From positions 1,583,620 through 1,647,619 of the forward strand of contig CABFPE010000019.1 of assembly GCA_900660155.1 (NCBI GenBank): a stretch of 64,000 nt of DNA, in the 5' to 3' direction. Under the pieces are notes generated by a model, which had not been told where the DNA came from, ran no database searches, and saw nothing but the letters and a program-made list of their open reading frames with translations. This DNA is from Hofstenia miamia (taxonomy: Eukaryota > Xenacoelomorpha > Acoela > Hofsteniidae). A program made the position numbers and the translations under genes. Of the stretch, positions 11,303 to 24,525 are shown piece by piece; position 1 is the stretch's first letter, and the number at the start of each line of letters is the position of its first letter.

Positions 11303-13930
11303 TTTAGATAAGATAAGATAGATTCTTTATTCAGATAAATGTTAACAATTAAATAACTGATAATTTATCTGAATAGCGTCATTAAATTCACAAAGCAAAT
11401 ACATAAAATTCACATAAATTACAAAAAATCTTTCAAACTATGGATAAATTACTATAGTACTATTTTAATAACGAGTTATAGTATGGTCATTGTTATAAAA
11501 TTTGTATGCTAGCCATGATTTACAAGAAATATATTTTTGCTTATGAAAGATTTTTTAATGCTTCTAGATTTCAAGTTTTCAATATTTTTAATTTCTTTAG
11601 TTGCGAATTCCAGGTTCGAATGGCGACATAAATGAAGGATTTGTTTAAAACAATTTTCTTATACTTAACACATGTTATAAAGTTTTGATCTTGAATTCTG
11701 TTTATGAGTAAATCTCGGTATTTTAATCATATTATAAGGTGGTAGGTTTCTGATTAGTTTGAAGAATATCAGAAGGGTATTCAATATGACGAGATGTTTT
11801 GGAAAAAGAATTGACCAAAAAATGTAATGTTTAGTTTTCGATGAGTTTTTCGTTAAGATATTTAATGCCTATTTTAACCCTTTCGGTCCTAATGGGACAT
11901 ATACGTCCCAAGAACATTTTCCAAATACTAAAATCCATTTTAAACGTTTATAATATTTTTCATTATAATACTGTGGGACATATTTGTCTCATGGTCGAAA
12001 AACACATGTACTATTATAAAAATTTTCAATTTTGCTTATGGTAGTTAGGAGTGTCATAATATGAGGGAGATACCGAAAAAATGATTAAAAGTTAATTGTG
12101 CAAAAGTCGGATTGAAAGGGTTAATTGAATATCAAGTTTTTTATAAACCACTTCACTAAGGTCAGTAAATATAATATTTGAGTAATTAAGGTACTCACAA
12201 TGAAAGCATGGAAGATTTGAATTATCGCACAAGGTGGTGATTGCCTAACTACTAGTGTCATACTTTTTATACAGTCAATTCTTAACCGATTTTCACGAAT
12301 TAAAGTTTTTCAGAAAGAGCATCAAAAATTTTACATGGGAATGTCAAATAAGTTTTAATTCTCTTAAAGGGGGTGTCTGTCAACAGGGTGGTTTAGGGTG
12401 GGCTTTGGTATTTCTTATTTCTGGTAATTTGTAATTGCACTATAATAAACAATAAATATCATAACAGAAAATATTTATTATTTTTTATTGGAACTATTAT
12501 CTATTTTGTATCAAGTAATTATGCAAAATATAACAATACTTCTACAGACTACAAGAGTTTCAGAGTGGTCAGTCTGCTATTGATGAAATAGTAACACTGT
12601 TTGTGTAAAATTGGATGTTCAATTACCATGCTGTTGGATAAGTGATGAAAAATAGAATTGTAGTACTATTAAAAATTGAAAACATCGATACGGCCCCTAC
12701 TCGATACTTGAAAGTGTCTACAATAGGAACATTGATATTATTTACATTTAAAGTCACTGCAGAAACATCGTAATTACATTTATTCGGCTGTAAAATACAA
12801 AATTCTGTCTTAGCTTCATTAATATTCAATTTGTGCATAAAAAAATATTTTGACAAATTGTTACAGTTCAATTCTATAGGTTCCGCTGATAGGTGCATTG
12901 ATGAATTATCACTGAAAATGCAAGTGTCATCGGCATATTGGATTAAATTGCAATTAGTTATAGAATACATGCCATTTACATAAATACTAAAAAGAAGAGG
13001 ACCTAGAACGGTACCTTGAGGCACCCCATTGTAAACCGGTAACCATTCTGAAAATATATCATTTAATTTAACTTTTTGGAATCTTTGATTGAGGTAACTA
13101 GTTATCAATTGCTTACTATTACTAGAAAATCCTAAGTAATATAGTTTTTCAATTAGAATGTTATGATTAATCGAATCAAAGGCTTTTGAAAGATCTAAAC
13201 AAGGTATAGCTACAATTTTATTAGAATCGAGTGATGCTCTCCAAGTTTCAGTAGCATTTAATAGTGCATCTGTTGTTAAGGAATTTTTGCGAAATCCAAA
13301 TTGTATTTTTGATAATAATTTATACTTATTTAAATGCTCAGTTATTTGATTATGTAATAATCTTTCGAATATTTTGCTTATTGGAGAAGTAATTGAAATT
13401 GGTCGATAATTAGTGGCAATTGATGGATAGTTTTTCTTAAAAATAGGAGTAATGTGAGCAAGTTTCAGGTTATCTGGAAAGTAATTATACTTTATGCATT
13501 GATTAAAATTTAAGGAATTTGCAATGATGTCTGCAGTAATTTTAGGAGTCTATGAGGGAATGCTTGAAGGACCGCTTAATTTGTTGGTTTTAAGCTTATT
13601 GATTGATTTAATAAGTGGTTTAATAAGTGTAAAAAGTTTACGTTAAACGTTTTCGTACTTAAATAGGGGGTCATTTTATTTTCCTAGGTTAACAAGAGTC
13701 TTATTAAATTCATTAGATATTCCTAAACTGTCAGTAAGATTGTTTCCTTTTATCACATCAATTGAGTTTGATTTTCATCGCTTATAATTTGTGATTTACT
13801 GTATTAGCTTCCATTTTGAACGTTCATTTGGAAGGCGCGCACATTCATTTTTAATGAATTCGTTGAATGCCTTACGAGATTCCCGGAAAGAATTTGGTGG
13901 AATTGAGATGATCATATATAATTCGAATTG
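11303..13930 (-). mobile_element. LINE (CR1/Jockey-like) fragment with 3' tail, split by a MITE
   Basis: Reading down the minus strand from about 13870: AFNEFIKNECARLPNERSKW (inter-domain), NYRPISITSPISKIFERLL, KIQFGFRKNSLTTDALL, CLDLSKAFDSINHNILIEKL, then NGVPQGTVLGPLLFSIYVNG and the catalytic IQYADDTCIFSDN. These are RT boxes in correct order and mostly in one frame from about 13550 to 12660. Past the MITE at 11878-12120 the C-terminal part resumes (KSFIYVAIRTWNSQLKKLK), and the copy ends in aataaagaatctatcttatc repeats at 11305-11335, a LINE 3' end. The endonuclease is missing, so it is 5' truncated. It is better preserved than the other LINE fragments in the window. Confidence 0.75.
11878..12120. 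mobile_element. piggyBac-type MITE inside the LINE
   Basis: A 243-bp element flanked by TTAA on both sides (11874-11877 and 12121-12124), the exact target duplication of piggyBac transposons. The ends are inverted: CCCTTTCGGTCC at the left, CCCTTTCAATCC as complement of the right. Near-palindromes gggacatatacgtccc and gggacatatttgtctc lie inside. It has no coding capacity and would depend on a piggyBac transposase supplied elsewhere. The LINE sequence resumes on the other side, so it is younger than the LINE. Confidence 0.8.
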
Positions 13931-15799
13931 AGCATTTTATCTTTTTTAACCTCAACTCTAAGCCCTAGCAATTTTCGGAAGAACAAATTTGCTGCATTTT
14001 TCTAACGGTAAATTTGCAGCGGGCAAAGTTCCATACTGGCAAAATTGTATCGGCAATTTTTCACGGCAACTTTCCTACTGTCAACCTTTCTTTATGAGTC
14101 ATTTGGTACATTATAAGCGACGCCATTTTATAAGTTGTGGAAACAAGTATTCTTTTAATCATTCTAATTCTATGAAGACAATTTTGCAAGGCCTAACGTG
14201 ATTCTTGAGTGTAGTCTTCCCAAGGCAATTTCTTGGGCATGTGATGCAAAGAGTAAATTAATGAAATTTATGATTAATAAATTTAAGGTTTTATGTTGTG
14301 CGTAAATAACTGAGGATTTACGTCAGACGAGGTTCGCAATTAATTGGAAACTTAAGAAAATTAGTTATTAATGCAAATCTTCTTTGGATTTGCTAAAAGG
14401 TCCAGTCAACTCTCCGGAAAAACTGCTGCAGTAATTGCGGCGTTAATTATTTTTGGATATTTATTTTAAGAATCTGTCAACTCATGTCTTTTGCTTTATT
14501 TTCTATCACTTAGATAATGTAGCAGACATAATTGCGGAAATTACCTATTTCCATTAAAAATTATATAAATAGAACTTTAATTAAGCGAAAATTAACCCGT
14601 TAAGCTGCTATTACCGATTAACGAGACGAAGGAAATTCATTAGTAAATTAAGTTTAGCGGTTTAAGCTCCCAATGGGCACTCTATTAAATCGCTCTATTT
14701 CTAATTACCTTAAAAGCTAATTGTGTAACCCCATTTTACAACACTTGGCATGATGTATTCCATTGAAAGGTTGGTCCATTTTTTAAAAAAATTATAAACA
14801 CCCAAGCATGAACATTATAAAGTGGCACATCTATTTTCCTAATTAGCAAAATCGCAAACTTTTAGTTGATATTAAATGTATGGAATGAATTGCAAAACAA
14901 TTTTTATAGTACTTCTGTGTATTGTTGAATGCTTTTTGAAGCAAGGGTAGATTTTTTCAAAATAGACTGTATATTTAATTTGTATATTTCAACATTATCA
15001 TTTTTATTCATATGGTGGTTTCTACATTAAACTGCCATGCAAGTATTGAAGACATTTAAATGTGCATATGAAGAAACAAAGTATATGGTTGTTAATTATA
15101 AAAGTGCATTACTGCAGTAATATTTTTTGTAAATGTTCTATTTATGACTATTTGCAACAAGTATTTATATCAGTGTATCACAATAAGCCATTAAATTTCT
15201 AATGATATTTCCGCAATATCACACTAAAACTAGAGCTACTGTTTTCGATATATAGATTTAGTTTTGTAGTAAAACCAAAAAAAAAATATTTAATTGTGAT
15301 AGGATCATGAAATCAAGAATGCGATAAATCTAATATGAATGGTGAAAAAGTTTTTTTAAAAAAATACTAAATTTTATTTAAAAACTATACAAAATATGGG
15401 GTAGCTTGCTCATTCATTTGAAAAACCTTCAAATGTAACTACCATAATACACCCTAGAACTTATTTTTAGGTTTTTAATCTGTTAAAGTATAATAGTATC
15501 TGCCAATAAAAAAATTATACTGTAATTTTATAGAACAAGGAAGTTTCAAAATTATTTATATTTAAAAAAGGCTTGATTTCTGATTGAGTTAGAAATTCCA
15601 TATCTAATGTTGTACATATTGAATACTAAGTAAGCACTTTCTTTGAGGAGGGGGGTAATTTATGTCTTAGAAAAATGTTCAATTTTGTTTAAAGCAGGAT
15701 ATTTCTAATGTTTTTTCAAAAATTTGAAGTTTAACGAAGAAAATGTCATTCAAACAACATACTGCTGTTATGACTTGCAATTATATATATATATATATA
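13931..15799. other. No gene seen; homeodomain-type core motifs dense at 14430-14720
   Basis: No coding signal. About 14430-14720 has many ATTAA/TAATT cores (gttaatta, actttaattaagcg, ccgattaacg, ctaattacc, gctaattgtg) in sequence less low-complexity than its surroundings. Such cores bind homeodomain proteins, but they are also expected by chance in AT-rich DNA. The stretch ends in a TA repeat that runs into the gap. Confidence 0.3.
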
Positions 15800-16256
15800 N
15801 NNNNNNNNNNNNNNNNNNNNNNNNNNNNNNNNNNNNNNNNNNNNNNNNNNNNNNNNNNNNNNNNNNNNNNNNNNNNNNNNNNNNNNNNNNNNNNNNNNNN
15901 NNNNNNNNNNNNNNNNNNNNNNNNNNNNNNNNNNNNNNNNNNNNNNNNNNNNNNNNNNNNNNNNNNNNNNNNNNNNNNNNNNNNNNNNNNNNNNNNNNNN
16001 NNNNNNNNNNNNNNNNNNNNNNNNNNNNNNNNNNNNNNNNNNNNNNNNNNNNNNNNNNNNNNNNNNNNNNNNNNNNNNNNNNNNNNNNNNNNNNNNNNNN
16101 NNNNNNNNNNNNNNNNNNNNNNNNNNNNNNNNNNNNNNNNNNNNNNNNNNNNNNNNNNNNNNNNNNNNNNNNNNNNNNNNNNNNNNNNNNNNNNNNNNNN
16201 NNNNNNNNNNNNNNNNNNNNNNNNNNNNNNNNNNNNNNNNNNNNNNNNNNNNNNNN
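15800..16256. other. Assembly gap (457 N)
   Basis: A run of N that starts inside a TA microsatellite and ends before ttatatatgg. Frames that read across it are meaningless. Confidence 0.98.
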
Positions 16257-16477
16257 TTATATATGGATTCCTTTTTTGTCGTCAACATAAAAATATTCTA
16301 GTAATATAAAAAAGCATACGAAATATAAAATTTTGATACATATATCTGTTATTTACTACATGTTGAAGGAACCAAATTTTTAACCAACTTTTTTGAAAAA
16401 GTGATTATTTTTTAAGATTTTTCACTAAAAATGAAAATATCATTTTCGTATACTTCTCATCATATATTAGTTTATAT

Positions 16478-16540
<63 letters not shown>

Positions 16541-19120
16541 ATAATATACAGCATATAAAAAACTTTGCTGTGCAAATAAACCGGTATATATATGTAGGTT
16601 TATTCAACTCCGATAGATGGGATGACTTTCTAAACGCATAATTGGAAAATATACTTGTGATAATATTAATAGCTTATATGCACAAAATCACTGATGACAG
16701 AAAACAATATAATTGTGTACAAAGTTGACTTACACAAAACAATGTTTCTTATGATATTTTATGAAATGGATTTTATGAAAATGGATTTCTTTTACTCTCT
16801 GCTAAAAATGATATACAGTACAGACACTATATCAGTTCTTAAACAGTCAAAAATGTCAAAAAATGTTGGCTTTCAAAAAAATTTCCCTAAAAATTTTGAA
16901 AAAGCAATAAAATTTTGAAATTCTTCCAGAATTTAAAGAATTTTATTTTCAAATAGCTATTATATGATATAGTCGAATTGTGTATTGTCCATGAAAGCTT
17001 CGGCATGAAAGAAAGTGCTTGTCTAGGCCCTATACATAAAAATACATCTTAAAGTAATGAAATACATTGTAAGTTTTTCATTTTCTTTGTTTCTGAAATG
17101 AATCATTTTTATGATAAGAATAGGTTCAAATAATTAGGAAATTTTTTTGCATTTGTAATATAAGTAAATAGACTGCTACATCTTGCTATACAACAACAGT
17201 GATCAGAGTTGGAAATTTATGCTGGATGCATAAGTTTAGCAAATATAATGAGCATTTAAATCACTTTCCCACATAAATAAGTAGACAAGCAAAGCTAATT
17301 ATAATGTCCATTTATGCTAATTGTATGCAAGCTTATAATTTGATGCATAAAATTTGAATCAAACTAGTGAATAATCTCTGTGCACATCGGCATTAGAAAC
17401 TTTTGCATAGTGTGAGTTTTTTTGCAAGTTGGGAAAATATGAGTGGTTGCGACCAAGTACAGTCCATGTTACCACCAAGCCAAAACCCTCTAAATATTAC
17501 AAATTTTGCAGATGAAATTAACATTTAATCTACAGTAAATTTTTTCATTATATTTTTTAATATATTTAAAATGATATTTTTATGCCAAAAATTATTATGC
17601 TATATATAATTGGGAAATTTATTGACAAAAATGAAGGAAAGCAAATTATATGAAAACTTCATATTTATTGAAAAAATTTAAAAACGTCAATTATTTTTTG
17701 TAACTTTACTAAAAAATGGGCAAACATTACTTTTTAAATCAACAATCATTTAAAAATTATTTTAAAAAAAATTGTAAAGTTTTCATTTTCGTTTTAGCTT
17801 TTGAATTCGAAGATTACAATGAAATGCAATAGGGTATTATATTGAGAGAATTGTTGATTCATAATTGTTCAGCTAAACTAGATCTTTACAAATAATTAAT
17901 TTGAATTAAAATGCTGAAATTCTAATTTCTCTATTTCTGTTAATATAATGGGCAATTTAGTAATTATCATTCATTACTAACATGCAAATATTCCATCTGT
18001 AAGTAGACATTCAAAAAATAAAAATTTATTTAGATGTTAAGTAGTTAGTAGCAAAATTCCTCTTTATTTTTCTAATTTAACTATAATTTCATGGATTTCA
18101 AAAGTTGTTTATGCGTCTATTCAATCTTCAATCATCACTTGTTTCCTTCTTATGCAAAATTCTTTGAAATAATTTCAGGGTTTGCAGGTAATTAGATTGC
18201 AGATATAATTGTAGAAAGTCATCCTAGTTTAATTTCACAAATTTGCTGTAAATTTGTTTTTGTGACTTTCTGTTTATCGTAATACAGGTAGTATAATATT
18301 TGAAAAAAAAGAAAGGCACTTAATAAAGAACCATTCAAGTAAATGCTTCAATATATGGTCTGGTTTATGAGGCAGGTTTTTTAAACTCATTAGATTTCTC
18401 CAGAAATCCACGATACACTTTTTCATTTTTATTAAAATTACATAAATCGTCCCAAGCCTTAATGATTCTTAATGTCTCAGTCAATATGAGCCTAAGATAT
18501 TCTTACATGATTTTTAGATGTCTGTAGTTCAAAAGATATTTATAAGAGTACATCGGAAACAATTTTTTTAAGCAATATAAACAATTCTAGATGTATTTTA
18601 CAAACATCACAGTATATTAGATATTCAGAAAATAATATAAATTTTCAGCCTAATTTTGAGTCCTCATGTTTGGAGATTCCAGAAGAGATGAAAGAGCAAT
18701 TTACAATTTCAAATTTAAATGCTGAAGATGTTTTTACTACCACTTAGAGTGAATTTTGCTATAGCTTGTCATATGATATTATAGCAATGACTGGGCTTTA
18801 AATATCAAGAAACTTGTAATAGCTGACGAATACTCTTATTTCACATTCCTTTGTTGATTATTGATCATTATAATAAAAATGAACATTTATAAATAGATAG
18901 AACACTGTTCATTTTTCAAAATTGTTAAATTCAAAGCAACATTAATTTATGCTAACCCTTTTACCAATCAAACTACAAACCACGACATTCTAATTAAACA
19001 TTTCTGCAGCACAATCTATTTTAATATTAAACAATTTTATCAACAATTAACACACTCAAATTATAACATAATTCATTCAATTTAAAATCTGAAGATTTTG
19101 TAGTCTCTGATATTATATTA
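16257..19120. other. AT-rich stretch, no gene seen
   Basis: (TA)n tracts at about 16482-16552, otherwise poly-A/T-rich sequence with short frames only. The 74-codon frame at 16694-16918 is low complexity (M, F, K, I) and has no motif. Confidence 0.5.
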
Positions 19121-19462
19121 ATGTCACCTGAAATTCCGTTGTCTCATTTGGATAAGCGGAGTACAGAAAAGCGTAGAAAGCATAGCCATGCAACAATAGA
19201 GGCGAAGTGCCGCATTATCAAAGCGCCAGGAAAACTGGAAAATTGGCGTGCAGTAGCCTTGATGAAATATTCAGTGAAGATGCAATATCAGATTTACAAA
19301 CGCTTAGACATTGTCAAAGAGATTATATCATTGCTTTTTTGGGAAAAATTGTCAAGTGATTTTAAGCATGTCTTCTCCGGGCATTTTTCATTCCTAAAAT
19401 CAAGAGCACCCCCTCTAAAATCAATTCTATTCATCAAACAAAGAAGCTTGGCAGGACTATAA
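19121..19462 (+). other. Open frame of 113 codons, unrecognised, possibly transposase-derived
   Basis: The reading begins MSPEIPLSHLDKRSTEKRR and contains HATIEAKCRIIKAPGKLENW, which resembles the N-terminal helix-turn-helix of some cut-and-paste transposases (a TIE.K..II pattern). Composition is more protein-like than the flanks, and no catalytic domain follows. A fragment of an old DNA transposon is my best guess, but the match is by feel only. Confidence 0.25.
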
Positions 19463-21166
19463 TTTACATATGATTAGTAGTAAAACAAAAAAAATGATAT
19501 TCTGATGCTCTGATGTCAAAAAATTGACTGCAATACGAAAAAATTTGGGAAAATGCGTTCCTTGAACACAACAGCGCTAATATTTGGCAAGTTGGTGGCC
19601 AATGATAAACTGAACACATTGAGAAAGTAATGGTGTGACGTCATCCTTACCGGACCTGTCTCTTATACACATTTATCGATGAAGATAGCAATATAAATAC
19701 TAACTTTTTTTAGAATAATATACGTATAACTAGAAAAATAATAAAATTTTATTGTTATTTCTAGACGTTTGTCTTTCTAACAATATTTTAGTAAAATTAT
19801 AAAATTGATCATTAAATCTTCTTTCAAATTAGAGATACAACATTATTTCTCAAAGGGGTGTCTTCCCAGCCAAAAACGGGGGCTAAAGTGTTTGTCTGAA
19901 ACAACTAAGGCCATCTAGATCTACATATACAAAATACACTGTATTGCATAGTACAATAACCAAGGTGTTGATTATAGTGAAATACGAGGGAGAGGCATCA
20001 AGAAAGGTGATTGCATGGTGCGTGCATGGTGCGTGCACTTTGAGCAGAGAAGAAAATGAGTAGAACTGACAGAGCAATAGTGGTTGTGGAAAATACACTT
20101 ACGCATTAAAACGTGGAACAGTTGTTGCTGGATCATTTACGAAATGTGATAATTTCTACGCTTGTGCCTATTCAGTGAACATTTTTCGCCCATTGAATTA
20201 TTTTGGTCCTTTGTCAAGAAGTCCACTGCGACTTGGCAAGCCCGAATATCAGAGGATCCGCCAAGCAGTACAACCCTTAAGCCCGCGCAAACGATACAAC
20301 TTTTGTTATTAACAGACCCGTAGTCAAGAGGATGCTAAGCATCCTCTGAAATATTTATTAAGTGAAATTAGCATCCCTACAACTTTTGAAAATGAAGCAA
20401 AATTTTGTTAAAGCAATCTTAGGTAGCGCGCAAACGATACAACTTTTGTTGCGAAACCAATTAAGTTAACAAATCGCATTGGAGGAATTCAAATAATTTC
20501 AAAATTTCATTTAATATCCCAACTAACTATAATTTTTTGCTATACGTAGTACAGACTGCAACTTAAAAACAGTTGTAAAATTATATTCGCATGTAGAATT
20601 CCATTTCTTCCCGTTGATGCTTATTTTTCTGTGACAGGGAGTTATAGAGTTTGCAGTCAAGCACTATATCAGCATATTTTAAACAGAGGTGCGCAAGAGC
20701 GCAATTTTCAATGTTAATACAAAACTGAATTATCAAATTATTAAATTTTCTCGGATATTTATAAAATCTTCCTCTATATTTAGAGGAAACTATTTAAGCG
20801 AATACATTTCACAGCAAGTATTTTAAAAATAATTTATCAAAGAGTTTTTTAATTAAATTATCAATTTTTTAGATTCTTTGGATTGATTTTTAATCTGTCT
20901 ATATTACCAATAATAGAAGCATTTGATTATTAGTTTACACATTTAAAATAAAAAATGTCAATAACTTTAGTGCTATTGTTGAAACGGGCAATCTAAAGTA
21001 GTTGAAATTATATAGCATCACCTAGCATTTTATATGGATAAATTAGCATTTCTTAAATGAAGAGGCTGGCTACGGGCTTGGTTACAATGCCAATTATAGC
21101 GTGAAATGTGATAAGATAATTTTGAAATAATTTAAATTCCTCTTAACTGGCTATGAACTGAATGAA
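19463..21166. other. No gene seen; small direct repeats
   Basis: Contains gcatggtgcgtgcatggtgcgtgc near 20010-20036 (10-bp unit twice) and the 23-base direct repeat listed at 20285-20450. No coding signal supported. Confidence 0.4.
20285..20450 (+). repeat. Direct repeat gcgcaaacgatacaactttt, two copies
   Basis: The string gcgcaaacgatacaactttt plus gtt occurs at about 20285 and about 20428, roughly 143 bases apart. Between them lies a perfect 8-bp-arm hairpin, gaggatgc-taa-gcatcctc (about 20328-20346). Neither is tied to a known element. Confidence 0.5.
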
Positions 21167-21313
21167 ATGAAAGATATTTTTGAGGATGCAATCCAGTATG
21201 ACCCTATTAATACAATTCACGTTTTCAGCATGTACAGACAATATACAACAGTTATGTCTGAAGAGGATTTTCTGTATGAAAAAAAGCAAATATTGTTTTA
21301 TTTTGCTCCATAG
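21167..21313 (+). other. Short 48-codon frame, possible exon or pseudogene piece
   Basis: It reads MKDIFEDAIQYDPINTIHVF and ends FLYEKKQILFYFAP before a stop, and the frame is open a further eleven codons upstream. Residue use is like a real globular protein and unlike the low-complexity surroundings. No splice sites are convincing and I do not recognise the family. Confidence 0.2.
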
Positions 21314-22465
21314 TTAATTGTTTTCTTTCCTTAGATTTCCTTGAATAAAATATCATATAGCTTCATACTTATTTTGTATTGAATGATGTATATTTTAGTT
21401 TGATTGCGTTTGTTTTAAGATTGAATAGATTACTTTTAAAATTGACTGTGTTGTATTTTATAGTAAATGCAGCAACGCTTATTGCGAATGCCTTAGTTTA
21501 TATTTCGATCAGTGACGTTCTTTACGATTTTATTTTTAGCTCGTCATTGTTAGGATGTAAATAATTTTTGTTAATATGCTAGGCAGAAGCGAGGTAATAA
21601 AAAACATTTATAACTAGGTTTCAAACACCAAGCCAATTTTATCAAGCCACGTCATGAACTTTAAAACTTCAAGATGAATCCAAGTTGATCAAAGAGAATC
21701 ACGAAAAAAGTGTTTTGTCTGTTTCAGCTTCCTAAGTCCTGCCTCTCTGATCAAGATTTGCAATTTCAATCAATGATTGTAAGGGTTCGAACAGTAAGTA
21801 ACAACCTTATCATTTCGCCTACCACACTCTAGTGCACCTCATCATAGCAATGGCCGTAACAATATTCCTCATCAATACGATGAATGGGAAGATTATATCA
21901 TTTTCATTAACACAGATGCTGTCGTTAACTTTATAATACTATAATCTGGAGTTTGGCAATCGCTAAAGAAAAAGACCATTAACTAATATGGGGTTCGGTC
22001 ATTTTAATTGAACGCAATTAGTTTAATCGTTTGGTATGTAGGGTGTGTCACAAAAACGGCGTTTTTCCATTGCAATATTAAATTTTATATCAATAGTACA
22101 GTAATTTAAGATACAATAGTGTGAATAAATATTTTAATATTATATTAGTATTCTATGGCTGCAGGATGTGAGTTTGCTTTTCCTTTTGATTAATGGGTTT
22201 GTTGATGAGAAGACATCTTGATTGAAATTTCAAGTTGTACGAGCATATGACATTTGAAATTTCAACTGAATACAACAACTTTTTTGTTCATTACGAATAA
22301 TGGCATTTGCGCCACAACTATCCAATTTTATGTGATAGAAAATTTGTGAGAAGAGAGCACAATAAATTTGAACTGAATTCAAACTATCGCTAAGGTACTT
22401 TGTGGACAACGGTAGTCTTTTACAAGGATTGAAGATGGAAGGCTCTCGACATCCACGGCGATCCA
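21314..22465. other. No gene seen
   Basis: Mixed AT-rich DNA. The gtagggtgtgtcacaaaaacgg string near 22037 resembles a mariner terminus, but I found no partner end. Short frames at 21379-21564 (plus) and 22466-22230 (minus) have no motif. Confidence 0.35.
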
Positions 22466-23640
22466 TGAAAAAAATCTATCAAGTGTCTGTTCTTGTTGGC
22501 ATGGAATCAATTATGTCTATTAATCGCTTACTGTATCAGACAACAGACTGAACAGTAGGTAAACCATGATCCGGTCTGAACCCTATGAGTGTACACCCAA
22601 GGCTGGTTTAGTAATGAATTCGGCGTGACCCCTGTCACATAAGCGCTGAGATGTGGTAAGTCTGATCAACAAAGTGAAGCCAAAGGCTGAACTTCAGGGG
22701 AGAAGTTTGCGCCTCCCCCGCTTTCACCAAACAAGGCTAGTAACTTAATGAGCGCATGCTACAACTTATAAACGCACTGTGACCCAACAAATCTGCAACA
22801 CATAAGTCACACCGAACTCTGACTCTTGGGATATCTCCTATGCCTGAAAAAATAGTTATCGTTAGCATATCTGCTCCATGAGACACACTCATATCGGACA
22901 CCAGTAGAAGTCTTACTCCACTGTGTCGCCATCTGTCCTCAAGAAACTATACAGACAGGCATTCACAACAGTTACCGTCCCCACATGCTCAAATTTAACA
23001 TGGATACACTTCGTTTTACACTGTCTTTTAACATTCTCCGTAGGTACGACCATCCGAATAGTGACGCGCCCATCAAGAATTGGTTTCTGCGGTGCTTGAC
23101 TCTCACCTGTTCACACGCTGGTTAGCATTATCCAGGAACCCCCGCGAAAAGGCCTTTTGCTAGGACGATTCAGACACGCTGCTCCTTGTCTTCCAGACCT
23201 GTGATAATCGGGGTTACTGTGCCAGTCGACAGAATGAACAGTGGGTGATACGGCAATCTGGTTCTAGACCATACTCCTAGAAGTGTACCCACTAAGGCCG
23301 GTTTACAATTGCTAAAAATATTTTTATGCCCTGTATTAAGATAGCACGCGAAATCAGTTTTCGTACGCCATCGCACGACAGAAATATTTCGTGTAATGCG
23401 TATTTTATTGTTCATAAGAAAGAGAGTTATCCCTGACATGACTGCCACATGAGACGCACTCATACGGGGAACGAGCAAGGAGTCTTCCTATCAGTTTCCA
23501 CTAAAACCAAACAGACAGGCTTCACGATCGTCACCGCCCCTAATATCCAAAGTACACATGGAGCACCTTCTTCTACCCTGTTGTTCAATGAAGTACCCCG
23601 CAAAGATTGGCGTTGCACAGGAACCGCCTTGTGGCGGCCG
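22466..23640 (+). repeat. Diverged direct duplication, period about 690 bp, GC-richer
   Basis: Two blocks recur in the same order and orientation. Block a is gacaacagactgaacagtag...gagtgtacacccaaggctgg (from 22539), repeated as gtcgacagaatgaacagtgg...aagtgtacccactaaggccg (from 23225). Block b is atgagacacactcatatcgg...acagacaggcattcac (from 22878), repeated as atgagacgcactcatacggg...acagacaggcttcac (from 23450). The copies have diverged clearly. GC content is higher than on either side. Small open frames of 60-100 codons occur on both strands but the two copies do not agree on one frame, so I do not call a gene. Confidence 0.55.
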
Positions 23641-23831
23641 CTTCCAAGGATGGCTTAGGTTCATTGCCCTTTGGGGTTTCACTTGTGATAATAATGTTTT
23701 GTCCACCGGTTACTAGGATTCCATTTAATCTTCTTTCTCTTGTTGATATTAAATTGCATGTAGGCAATCCTTTTGTAAAGTACTATGAAAACCGCCGTTT
23801 TTGCAAAACATCTTATATTTGAATTATTATA

Positions 23832-24336
23832 CAGGCTGTCCCAGAAACAACTGAAAGCTTCAAAATCTAACTTAGCATTGTATTATGATAATAGGATTTG
23901 AGCATTGAAAATTTCTGTCAATAGAAGTATCAGAATTACGAAAAAGATATATTTTCCAACAAAATCCTTTACATATTTATTCAAAATTTCATTATTAAAT
24001 CCTATTTTCTATGTGATCGACTCACTCTCAGCACAAAGTCGCAGTCGCAGGGAATGATGGGTATTGTTTCTTTTATGAGAATCATTATTTATCTCTGTAA
24101 AACCGATCAGATGGTTCTCTCAAAACACGAGATGTCCAATAAAAACTTGTCTTTACCAAAATTTAGTATACTTTGATAGAAGGTAAATACGTTTTACGTT
24201 TGATTTTTTAGTGTACCAAGCAATGAATAAACTTAAAATTTAATCGGTTAACTCATATGAATGTATGATTGATAAGTCATTGGGATAGGTGTTTAAAGGA
24301 AGACTTAATGAGTTGAGTTGTTTCTGTGATACTCTG
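23832..24336. mobile_element. Mariner-type MITE
   Basis: A 505-bp element with TA on both sides (23830-23831 and 24337-24338). Its ends are inverted: caggctgtcccagaaacaac at the left, and cagagtatcacagaaacaac as complement of the right. The cagg.tgtcccagaaa start is common among mariner-type termini. No transposase is present, so it is non-autonomous. Confidence 0.65.
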
Positions 24337-24525
24337 TATATTAATATTTAACTTAGCATTTTCATTCACATCATAGCTTCCGCACAGAAAATTTTAAATG
24401 ATACTTCAGAACTATTTCTATGTTGCAGCATGGTACTCCTCAGTGATCTTGGAACATCATATGTCCATGATTTAGCTGTTCTTAACTTATTGTACTTAGC
24501 TTAAATGTTAATAATAATGCAATGA

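Noticed and set aside
15724-16309. Open frames of about 180-188 codons on both strands across 15800-16256
   Set aside because: They consist mostly of the N gap; the real sequence in them is a TA repeat.
22466-23640. Coding gene on either strand of the GC-richer duplication
   Set aside because: Frames of 60-100 codons exist on both strands but the two copies do not preserve the same frame.
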